Source of the DNA: Paracoccaceae bacterium
Lineage (GTDB): Bacteria > Pseudomonadota > Alphaproteobacteria > Rhodobacterales > Rhodobacteraceae
Assembly (NCBI GenBank): GCA_023383015.1
Contig: JAHDXW010000009.1
Coordinates: 59,657 to 123,656 of the forward strand
Length of the DNA: 64,000 nucleotides
Direction: 5' to 3'
How positions within the stretch are numbered: the first letter of the stretch is position 1; each line of letters starts with the position of its first letter. Below the pieces are notes generated by a model. It searched no databases, was not told the DNA's origin, and saw nothing but the letters and a program-made list of their open reading frames with translations. Of this stretch, positions 8,555 through 15,183 are shown piece by piece. The translations under genes and the position numbers were made by a program.

Positions 8555-9475
8555 TCAGGGACGGTTGATCCAGTTGATGTAGTTGTTGAGCACCGCCGAG
8601 ACGATCCGCGTGCCGCCGTTGTACTGCGCGCCCGCGTTGCCGTAGGTGTGGATCGCGTAGCCCCAGGCACCGCTGGTCGCGAGCGCCTCGCCGCGGTCGC
8701 TCCACACCGGGCTGCCGGAGTTGCCGCCGACCGTGTCCATGCGGTAGCGCACCTGCCGTGTCAGCGCCTGGCGCACCTTGTCGGAGCTGATCCACTGCGT
8801 CTGCGGCTTGTCGCCGGGGTAGCCGGTGATGATCGCGGGCTCGTTCAGCGGCGCGGTGTGGGAGTACATCCCGAACCAGCCCACCGTGTTGCCGACCAAG
8901 CAGTCAAGCCGCATCGCGCCGTAGTCGTAGTCGCGGTTGCCGTTGACGGTCCAGCCGGTCACCGAGTGCATCCGCGACACACCGCACGAGCCGTAGGGCG
9001 AGGAGGCGCCGTCGCGGCCGGGGTAGAAGCGCATGGTGCGCCGGTCGTACCAGGTGCCGCCGCGGCCCGAATGCACGCAGTGGCCGGCGGTGGCCACCGT
9101 GTTGCGGCTGATCAGCCAGCCGGTGCAGTGGTGGGCGCCGTTGCGGGTGATCAGCCCGACCGCGCGGTTGGGATAGAGCGTGGTCTTCAGGACCATCCGC
9201 GAATCCCAGTTCAGGATCACCTCGCTGCCGCCCATCTCGGCGGGCAGCGGGCCGACAGGCGCGGTGCCGAGCGTCACCCCCGATGCCGCGAGTTCGGTCT
9301 CGCTGACCGCGTCCGACCCCGCGTAGGGCATCCCCGCCGCTGTCGCCGCCTCGCCGGCCGACGGTCCGGGCACCGGGCCGCGCACCCCGGCCTCGACGGC
9401 GCGGTCGCTTGCGGCTGCCCCCGCCGCCCAGAGGGCGAGGACCGACGCCATCGCGATTGCATGAAACGGCTTCAT
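8555..9475 (-). CDS. Secreted trypsin-like (V8/glutamyl-endopeptidase-type) serine protease, copy 1
   Basis: 306 residues. Signal peptide at residues 1-23 (cleavage near GAAASDR), a variable pro-region to about residue 75, then a chymotrypsin-fold domain. The catalytic triad is visible: His132 in TAGHC, Asp184 in DYDYGAM and Ser253 in GGNSGSP. The enzyme is probably secreted and may be activated by cleavage of the pro-region. The ATG at 9475 is preceded by GGAGGAAG; a TTG two codons upstream is less likely. Its central domain is nearly identical in DNA to that of the neighbouring protease gene, while the signal/pro-region and the last about 70 residues differ. It has its own promoter upstream. 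Confidence 0.93.
   Translation of the reverse strand: MKPFHAIAMASVLALWAAGAAASDRAVEAGVRGPVPGPSAGEAATAAGMPYAGSDAVSETELAASGVTLGTAPVGPLPAEMGGSEVILNWDSRMVLKTTLYPNRAVGLITRNGAHHCTGWLISRNTVATAGHCVHSGRGGTWYDRRTMRFYPGRDGASSPYGSCGVSRMHSVTGWTVNGNRDYDYGAMRLDCLVGNTVGWFGMYSHTAPLNEPAIITGYPGDKPQTQWISSDKVRQALTRQVRYRMDTVGGNSGSPVWSDRGEALATSGAWGYAIHTYGNAGAQYNGGTRIVSAVLNNYINWINRP
8771..9256. repeat. Near-identical protease core, copy 1 (486 bp, direct repeat)
   Basis: This segment repeats at 9905-10390 at a constant offset of 1134 bases. By eye the two copies differ only at 9188/10322 and 9218/10352. The longest fully identical run is 417 bases (8771-9187). Identity drops sharply at both ends, inside the coding regions. 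Confidence 0.92.
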
Positions 9476-9514
9476 CGCCAACTTCCTCCGGTCAAAGGAT
9501 GATCAATGCCGCGA

Positions 9515-9543
9515 ATCCTAGCCTCTGTAAGCGGATGCGACAA
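9515..9543 (-). promoter_or_regulatory. Promoter of serine protease copy 1
   Basis: Minus-strand TTGTCG (9538-9543) and TAGGAT (9515-9520), spacer 17 bases, about 40 bases before the ATG. Both boxes are good, and the local sequence is less GC-rich than its surroundings. Confidence 0.6.
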
Positions 9544-9621
9544 CGCGGGTGCGACCGTCCAGGCCGGGACGGACCTCAATCCTCTGAAAAACAATGAAAC
9601 TTTTCCTGCTCAAATGATGAA

Positions 9622-9647
9622 GCGCCGCCGCATCTCTGCGGCGGCGC
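9622..9647 (-). terminator. Hairpin terminator after serine protease copy 2
   Basis: An 11-base-pair perfect stem (CGCCGCCGCA with TGCGGCGGCG, plus one outer G-C pair) and a 4-base loop, 42 bases beyond the stop of protease copy 2. On the minus strand it is followed by a moderately T-rich stretch (TTCATCATTTG). It separates the two protease genes into distinct transcription units. Confidence 0.6.
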
Positions 9648-9688
9648 ACACAACTCACGCGGGCGAGGGTGATTCGCGCCCTGTCGAC

Positions 9689-10597
9689 TCAGGGCAGGTT
9701 GATCCAGTTCACGTAGTTGGTCAGCACCGCCGAGACGATCCGCGTGCCGCCGTTGCGGCTGTTGGCGGTGTCGCCGAAGGTGTGGATCGCATAGCCCCAG
9801 GCACCGGTGGTGGAAAGCGCCGCACTGCGGTCGCTCCAGATCGGGCTGCCGGAGTTGCCGCCGACGGTGTCCATGCGGTAGCGCACCTGCCGGGTCAGCG
9901 CCTCGCGCACCTTGTCGGAGCTGATCCACTGCGTCTGCGGCTTGTCGCCGGGGTAGCCGGTGATGATCGCGGGCTCGTTCAGCGGCGCGGTGTGGGAGTA
10001 CATCCCGAACCAGCCCACCGTGTTGCCGACCAAGCAGTCAAGCCGCATCGCGCCGTAGTCGTAGTCGCGGTTGCCGTTGACGGTCCAGCCGGTCACCGAG
10101 TGCATCCGCGACACACCGCACGAGCCGTAGGGCGAGGAGGCGCCGTCGCGGCCGGGGTAGAAGCGCATGGTGCGCCGGTCGTACCAGGTGCCGCCGCGGC
10201 CCGAATGCACGCAGTGGCCGGCGGTGGCCACCGTGTTGCGGCTGATCAGCCAGCCGGTGCAGTGGTGGGCGCCGTTGCGGGTGATCAGCCCGACCGCGCG
10301 GTTGGGATAGAGCGTGGTCTTGAGGACCATCCGCGAATCCCAGTTCAGGATGACCTCGCTGCCGCCCATCTCGGCGGGCAGCGGGCCGACTGCGTCACTG
10401 CCCAGCCGGACGCCGTCGGCGGCCAGCGCGGCCTCCGTGACCTCGGCGGCACCGAGGCTCGGCTCGACCGAGGCAACCTCGGCAGCGGCGGGGCCAGCCA
10501 CGCGCGGGCCGACCGAGACCGGACGATCGCTTGCCGCCGCGGCAGAGCCCATGAGGGCCAGCGCGGACACGGCCGCAAATTTGACGACGAAATTCAT
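9689..10597 (-). CDS. Secreted trypsin-like serine protease, copy 2
   Basis: 302 residues. Signal peptide MNFVVKFAAVSALALMGSAAAAS, a variable pro-region, and the same chymotrypsin-fold domain as copy 1: His128 (TAGHC), Asp180 (DYDYGAM) and Ser249 (GGNSGSP). The ATG at 10597 follows GGAGGGCTCCG. Compared with copy 1 the pro-region is strongly diverged and the C-terminal about 60 residues differ at several positions (AALSTTGAWGYAIHTFGD versus EALATSGAWGYAIHTYGN), while the middle is almost identical in DNA. The pair is a tandem duplication in the same orientation. Substrate preference cannot be read from the sequence. Confidence 0.93.
   Translation of the reverse strand: MNFVVKFAAVSALALMGSAAAASDRPVSVGPRVAGPAAAEVASVEPSLGAAEVTEAALAADGVRLGSDAVGPLPAEMGGSEVILNWDSRMVLKTTLYPNRAVGLITRNGAHHCTGWLISRNTVATAGHCVHSGRGGTWYDRRTMRFYPGRDGASSPYGSCGVSRMHSVTGWTVNGNRDYDYGAMRLDCLVGNTVGWFGMYSHTAPLNEPAIITGYPGDKPQTQWISSDKVREALTRQVRYRMDTVGGNSGSPIWSDRSAALSTTGAWGYAIHTFGDTANSRNGGTRIVSAVLTNYVNWINLP
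9905..10390. repeat. Near-identical protease core, copy 2 (486 bp, direct repeat)
   Basis: Partner of 8771-9256; two mismatches were counted by eye over the 486 bases. The repeat encodes the VGPLPAEMGG segment through the start of the Ser-containing domain. Confidence 0.92.
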
Positions 10598-11028
10598 CGG
10601 AGCCCTCCAGAAGCTCAACTGTTAACACAGTCACGTTACGCCTGCTTGCCTTGGCCGCACAATGCACATTTCTGCGACACCTTTCGGATTTCCGAGACCG
10701 CTCGGCGCCAACCGGCCGACGGGCCGCCGCCGGCCCATGAAGTTCGTCCAACGTTCCCTGAATTGCCCTTCGCGGCCGGCCACTTGGCCGGGTGTCCCCC
10801 GGTCGCGCCGGGGCCGCGGGCGCACGCCGCGCGCCGTCGGAGCGCGGTGCGCGATTCGGCAGATCGGTGATTCGCGGTCCGGGCGCGGCCGGGGCGATTG
10901 GTCACGGCGAAGCCGATACCTCGCCTGCCGGCGCAGCCCCCCGTCACGACAACGTGATACCGGCCCGCCTGGCCTGCCGGCGCCCGAGCGGGGCTGGTCG
11001 CATCCATTGTTTCTGTTATTCTGGAAAT
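10598..11028. other. Intergenic region between protease copy 2 and the arsenate operon
   Basis: 431 bases without a supported gene; open frames here are arginine/proline-rich and lack family features. A weak minus-strand promoter for protease copy 2 can be placed at 10633-10662 (TTGTGC, 18-base spacer, TAACGT), with a GTTAAC palindrome at 10621-10626 in its leader. The right end (about 11006-11031) is unusually AT-rich (TTGTTTCTGTTATTCTGG) and must contain the promoter/operator of the ars operon. A loose dyad (ATTC...GAAT, 11018-11035) overlaps the start codon. No terminator or RNA gene was recognised. Confidence 0.6.
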
Positions 11029-11895
11029 ATGGAATCATCACTGTCCGACACTCTCGCCCTGCTCGGCCATCCCCAGCGGCTGGCCCTTCTGGGCCTGCTC
11101 ATGCGCCGCCACCCCGACCGGGTGCCTGCGGGCGAGATCGCCGCCGTGCTGAGGCTGCCGCCGTCGACCGCCTCGGCCCATCTGGCCGCGCTGGCCCGCG
11201 GCGGGCTGATCGCACCGCTCCGCCAGGGCACCTCGCTGCGCTACGGCCTGCGGCTTCAGGCGCTCCGCGCGCTGGCCGACGGGCTGGTGCTGGGCTGCTT
11301 CCGCGGCCGCGCCGACCTTGCCCCCGCCCTGCCCCCCCTGACGCCCCAAAGGACTCAAGCCATGGACAGGACCGCCCCGGCCCCGGCCCGGCCGTTCAAC
11401 GTGCTCTTCGTCTGCGCGGCCAACTCGGCGCGCTCGCTCTTCGCCGAGGCGATCCTCGCGCAGCTCGGCGCCGGAGGGTTCCGGGCCTTCTCGGCCGGGA
11501 TGTCCCCCGCCGCGGCGCCGGACCCGGTGGCGCTGGAGACGCTGCGCGGCAAGGGCCATGCGGTCGGGCACCTGCGGCCGAAGCCGCTTGCGGCCTTCCA
11601 GGGCCCGGAGGCGCCGGTGATGGACTTCGTCTTCACCGTCTGCGACCTGTCGGCCAACGAGGACTGCGGGACATGGCCCGGACAGCCCGTCACCGGCCAC
11701 TGGGGCGTGCCCGACCCGGTGAAGGCCACCGGCACCGCGGCCGAGCGGCGGCTGGCCTTCCAGCAGGCCTATGGCCGGTTGCGCCACCGCATCGCCGCCT
11801 TCGTGAGCCTGCCCGTCGCCCGGCTGGACCGGGTGTCGCTGCAGCGCCGCATCGACGCCATCGGGCAGGACGCCGCCGCCGAGGGCGCGGCGTGA
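11029..11895 (+). CDS. ArsR-ArsC fusion: arsenite-type regulator joined to a low-molecular-weight-phosphatase arsenate reductase
   Basis: 288 residues in one uninterrupted frame. Residues about 1-100 are an ArsR-type winged helix (LGHPQRLALLGLLM, then LPPSTASAHLAALARGGLI). Residues about 122-285 are a low-molecular-weight protein tyrosine phosphatase/arsenate reductase domain with the P-loop CAANSARS (catalytic Cys129) and the later VCDLSANEDC and HWGVPDP segments. The linker contains Met112 (ATG at 11362) preceded by AAAGGACTC, a good internal ribosome-binding site, so a separate ArsC could also be made. GTGA overlap couples it to the next gene. It probably senses arsenic and controls the operon, with the second domain reducing arsenate or acting as a phosphatase-like subunit. 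Confidence 0.87.
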   Translation: MESSLSDTLALLGHPQRLALLGLLMRRHPDRVPAGEIAAVLRLPPSTASAHLAALARGGLIAPLRQGTSLRYGLRLQALRALADGLVLGCFRGRADLAPALPPLTPQRTQAMDRTAPAPARPFNVLFVCAANSARSLFAEAILAQLGAGGFRAFSAGMSPAAAPDPVALETLRGKGHAVGHLRPKPLAAFQGPEAPVMDFVFTVCDLSANEDCGTWPGQPVTGHWGVPDPVKATGTAAERRLAFQQAYGRLRHRIAAFVSLPVARLDRVSLQRRIDAIGQDAAAEGAA

Positions 11896-12890
11896 CCGTC
11901 TTCGCGCTGAACGGCCTCGGCCGCATCGGCAAGCTTGCCCTGCGCATCCTTGTCGAGCGCGGCGCGACCGTGGCCTTCGTCAACGATGCCGCCGGCGATG
12001 CGGCGGTGCATGCCCATCTGCTGGCCTTCGACAGCATCCACGGCCGCTGGCCGGCCGACATCCGCGCCGCGGACGGTGCGATCGTCATCGACGGCCGCCG
12101 CATCCCCGTCGTCGGGGCGACCACGATCGCGGCGCTGCCGCTCGCCGGGGTCGAGGTGGCCATCGACTGCACCGGCGCATTCCGCAGCCGGGCGCGGCTT
12201 GCGCCCTATCTCGACGCCGGGGTGCGCCGTGTCGTCGTCTCGGCGCCGGTCCACGACCCTTCGGCGGCCAACATCGTCCGCGGCGTCAACGAGTCCGCCT
12301 TCGACCCCGCCCGCCACCCGATCGTCACCGCCGCCTCCTGCACCACCAACTGCCTAGCGCCGCTCGTCAAGGTGCTGCACGAGGGCATCGGCATCCGCCA
12401 TGGCACGATCACCACCATCCACGATGCCACCAACACCCAGGTGATGGTCGACCGCCCGGCGCGCGACCTCAGGCGGGCGCGCTCGGCGCTCGTCAACCTG
12501 ATCCCGACGACGACCGGCTCGGCCGGCGCCATCGGGCTCATCTTTCCCGACCTCGCGGGCCGCCTCGACGGCCATGCGGTGCGGGTGCCGCTGGTCAACG
12601 CCTCGCTCACCGACGCGGTGTTCGAGGTCGCCCGGCCGACCGCCGCGGCCGAGGTCAACGCGCTTTTCCGGGCGGCGGCCGAGGGGCCGCTCGCCGGCAT
12701 CCTCGGCTACGAGGAGCGACCGCTGGTCTCCTCCGACTTCGTCGGCGATCCGCGCTCGGCGATCCTCGATGCGCCCTCGACGAGGGTCGTCGGCGGCACG
12801 CAGGTCAAGCTCTACGCCTGGTACGACAACGAATGGGGCTACGCGCAGCGCCTTGTCGACGTCGCGCTGATGGCGGCGGCGGCGCCATGA
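11892..12890 (+). CDS. Arsenate-associated glyceraldehyde-3-phosphate dehydrogenase (1-arseno-3-phosphoglycerate forming)
   Basis: 332 residues. An N-terminal Rossmann domain (NGLGRIGKLALR) and the GAPDH active site SCTTNC (catalytic Cys150) are present, as is the C-terminal YAWYDNEWGYAQRLVD. The start is a GTG overlapping the stop of the ArsR-ArsC gene (GTGA). It is followed directly by arsJ with an ATGA overlap. In the known GAPDH/ArsJ pathway this enzyme uses arsenate in place of phosphate to make the unstable 1-arseno-3-phosphoglycerate, which ArsJ exports. Operon context makes this role far more likely than glycolysis. Confidence 0.92.
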   Translation: MTVFALNGLGRIGKLALRILVERGATVAFVNDAAGDAAVHAHLLAFDSIHGRWPADIRAADGAIVIDGRRIPVVGATTIAALPLAGVEVAIDCTGAFRSRARLAPYLDAGVRRVVVSAPVHDPSAANIVRGVNESAFDPARHPIVTAASCTTNCLAPLVKVLHEGIGIRHGTITTIHDATNTQVMVDRPARDLRRARSALVNLIPTTTGSAGAIGLIFPDLAGRLDGHAVRVPLVNASLTDAVFEVARPTAAAEVNALFRAAAEGPLAGILGYEERPLVSSDFVGDPRSAILDAPSTRVVGGTQVKLYAWYDNEWGYAQRLVDVALMAAAAP

Positions 12891-14155
12891 GCCCGCCTGC
12901 CACCGCCGCCGGGGGGCGGGTCGCCTACATCGCCGTCACCGCCGCCTACTGGGCCTTCATGCTGAGCGACGGCGCGCTCAGGATGCTGGTGCTCCTGCAC
13001 TTCAACGGCCTCGGCTTCACGCCGGTGCAGCTGGCCTGGCTGTTCCTGCTCTACGAGGCGGCCGGCATCGCCACCAACCTCTCGGCGGGGTGGCTGGCGG
13101 CGCGCTTCGGGCTGAGGGCGACGCTCCTGTCCGGACTCGGCCTGCAGGTCGTGGCGCTCCTCGCCCTCGCCCGGCTGGACCCCGGCTGGTCGGTGGCGGC
13201 CTCGGTCGGCTACGTGATGGCGGTGCAGGGGGCATCGGGTGCTGCCAAGGACCTTGCCAAGATGAGCGCCAAGAGCGCGGTCAAGCTGCTCGCCCCGGCC
13301 GGCGACGCGGCGCTGTTCCGCTGGGTGGCGCTGCTGACGGGCTCCAAGAACGCGGTCAAGGGGCTCGGCTTCCTGCTCGGCGCCGCGCTGCTGGCGCTCG
13401 CGGGCTTCGTCCCGGCGGTGCTGGCGATGGCGGCGGTTCTGGCGGCTGTCCTGGCGGCGCTTGTGATGCGCATGCCCGCGGGCCTGCCGGCGGGGCGGCG
13501 GGCGGCGGCGTTCGGCGAGCTGTTCTCGACCGAGGCCAACGTCAACCGCCTTGCCGCCGCCCGCGTCTTCCTGTTCGGGGCGCGCGACGTCTGGTTCGTG
13601 GTCGGCCTGCCGGTCTACTTTACCGCCGTGCTGTCGGACGGCAGCGCCGCCTCCAACCGCGCGGCCTTCTTCCTGACCGGCGGCTTCATGGCGGGCTGGA
13701 TCATCCTTTACGGCGCCGTGCAGGCGGCGGCGCCGGCGATCCTGCGCGCTGCCAGCCGGCCCGGGGCGGAGCTGGTCGCCGACGCCCGGCGCTGGGCGGC
13801 GGCGCTCGCAGTGTTGCCGGCGTCCCTGGCGGCGGCGGTCTGGATCGCCGGCGGGCCATCGCCGGCGCTGACGGTGACGCTGGTCGCGGGGTTTGCGGCC
13901 TTCGGCGCCGTCTTCGCCGTCAACTCGGCCCTGCACTCCTACCTGATCCTCGCCTTTTCGCAGGCGCGGCGGGTGACGATGGACGTCGGCGTCTACTACG
14001 GCGCGAACGCGGCCGGACGGCTGGCCGGCACCGCCCTGTCAGGGATCGGCTACCAGGCGGGCGGGCTGGCGCTGTGCCTGGCCATCGCCGCCGCGATGGT
14101 GGCGCTGAGCTGGCTCATGGCCGCAAGGCTGGACCCCCGGCCGACCCGCGCCTGA
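12887..14155 (+). CDS. arsJ: Organoarsenical efflux MFS transporter ArsJ
   Basis: 422 residues, a major-facilitator-type protein with about ten to twelve hydrophobic helices. The N-terminus (YIAVTAAYWAFMLSDGALRMLVLLHF) and the internal loop QGASGAAKDLAKMSAKSAVK followed by FRWVALLTGSKNAVKG are typical of ArsJ. It exports 1-arseno-3-phosphoglycerate, which then falls apart to arsenate outside, giving arsenate resistance without an ArsB/Acr3 pump. The ATG overlaps the GAPDH stop (ATGA), so the three genes form one tightly coupled operon under the ArsR-type domain of the first protein. Confidence 0.95.
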   Translation: MSPPATAAGGRVAYIAVTAAYWAFMLSDGALRMLVLLHFNGLGFTPVQLAWLFLLYEAAGIATNLSAGWLAARFGLRATLLSGLGLQVVALLALARLDPGWSVAASVGYVMAVQGASGAAKDLAKMSAKSAVKLLAPAGDAALFRWVALLTGSKNAVKGLGFLLGAALLALAGFVPAVLAMAAVLAAVLAALVMRMPAGLPAGRRAAAFGELFSTEANVNRLAAARVFLFGARDVWFVVGLPVYFTAVLSDGSAASNRAAFFLTGGFMAGWIILYGAVQAAAPAILRAASRPGAELVADARRWAAALAVLPASLAAAVWIAGGPSPALTVTLVAGFAAFGAVFAVNSALHSYLILAFSQARRVTMDVGVYYGANAAGRLAGTALSGIGYQAGGLALCLAIAAAMVALSWLMAARLDPRPTRA

Positions 14156-14291
14156 GCATGCCCGGCCCGTCCCCGCCCTCCGGTTATCTTCATGAATTTT
14201 TTGTAAATGCTGCCGGGTCTTGATCTGGATCGTGTCGCTGCCGCACCGGCCCGTGGAAGCCCTTCTGCCGCCATCGCAGGGGGAGCCGCCG

Positions 14292-15098
14292 ATGAACGCC
14301 CAGCCGTCCGCCGACGCCCCGTCGCAGCAGCGGAACGCCCCCGCGCTGATCGAGGTCCGCGGGCTCAGTCTCTGGTACGGCGAGAAGCAGGCGCTTCACG
14401 GGGTCAGCTTCGAGCTTTTCCGCGGCGAGATCCTCGCCTTCATCGGCCCTTCCGGCTGCGGCAAGACCACCGCACTCAAATGCCTCAACCGCATGCTCGA
14501 CGGTGTGCGCGGGCTGCGCATCGCGGGGCGGATCGTGATGGACGGGCAGGACATCCATGCGCCCGGGGTCGACCCGCCGCTGCACCGCCGCCGCTTCGGC
14601 TGGGTAGCGCAGAAGCCGAACCCGTTTCCGACCAGCATCTTCGAGAACGTCGCCTGGGGCGCTCGGCTGCACGGGATCGTCCGCGACCGCGCAGACCTCG
14701 AGGCGCACGTCGAGCACTGCCTGCGCCGCGCGAACCTGTGGGACGAGGTCCGGGACGTGCTGCGCAGCAAGGCGGGAACCGAGCTGTCGGGCGGCCAGCA
14801 GCAGCGGCTGTGCATCGCGCGCGCGCTCTCGACCCGGCCCGAGGTGCTGCTCATGGACGAGCCCACCGGCTCGATCGACCCGGTCGCGACGCGGGCGATC
14901 GAAGACCTGCTGGTCGAACTCAGGCCGGACCACGCCATCATCGTGATCACCCATTCGATGATGGAGGCCCGGCGCATCGCCGACCGGGTCGCGGTCTTTC
15001 ATCTCGGCCGGCTGGTCGAGGTCGGTCCGACGAAAGACGTCTTCGCCGCGCCCCGCACACCCGAGGCGCGCGCCTTCATCGCCGGCAGGGTCGGCTGA
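14292..15098 (+). CDS. pstB: Phosphate ABC transporter ATP-binding protein (orphan PstB)
   Basis: 268 residues. Walker A GPSGCGKTT (residues 52-60), the PstB-typical Q-loop QKPNPFPTSIFENV, signature LSGGQQQRLCIARAL, Walker B LLMDEPT and switch histidine ITHSM are all intact. The ATG at 14292 follows GGGGGAGCCGCCG. No pstS, pstC, pstA or phoU gene is nearby, so this ATPase either works with a Pst complex encoded elsewhere or serves another permease. It lies 136 bases after arsJ on the same strand; arsenate and phosphate share uptake routes, so the placement may be functional. The intervening region has an AT-rich stretch (GAATTTTTTGTAAATG). Confidence 0.88.
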   Translation: MNAQPSADAPSQQRNAPALIEVRGLSLWYGEKQALHGVSFELFRGEILAFIGPSGCGKTTALKCLNRMLDGVRGLRIAGRIVMDGQDIHAPGVDPPLHRRRFGWVAQKPNPFPTSIFENVAWGARLHGIVRDRADLEAHVEHCLRRANLWDEVRDVLRSKAGTELSGGQQQRLCIARALSTRPEVLLMDEPTGSIDPVATRAIEDLLVELRPDHAIIVITHSMMEARRIADRVAVFHLGRLVEVGPTKDVFAAPRTPEARAFIAGRVG

Positions 15099-15183
15099 GC
15101 AGGGCAGGCCGCCCTTGACCGAGGTCAACGACATCTCCCCGCCGGCCCGGCAGGCTCGTCCCGAGGGCGGGGAGGATCGCACC

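Noticed and set aside
10631..11041. Possible minus-strand gene between the proteases and the ars operon
   Set aside because: It would encode an Arg/Pro/Gly-rich protein with no signal, domain or ribosome-binding site, and would cover the ars promoter.
14180..14220. Classical PHO box before pstB
   Set aside because: The AT-rich sequence (TTCATGAATTTTTTGTAAAT) only loosely resembles the paired CTGTCAT-type repeats, so it is mentioned as a possibility but not annotated.
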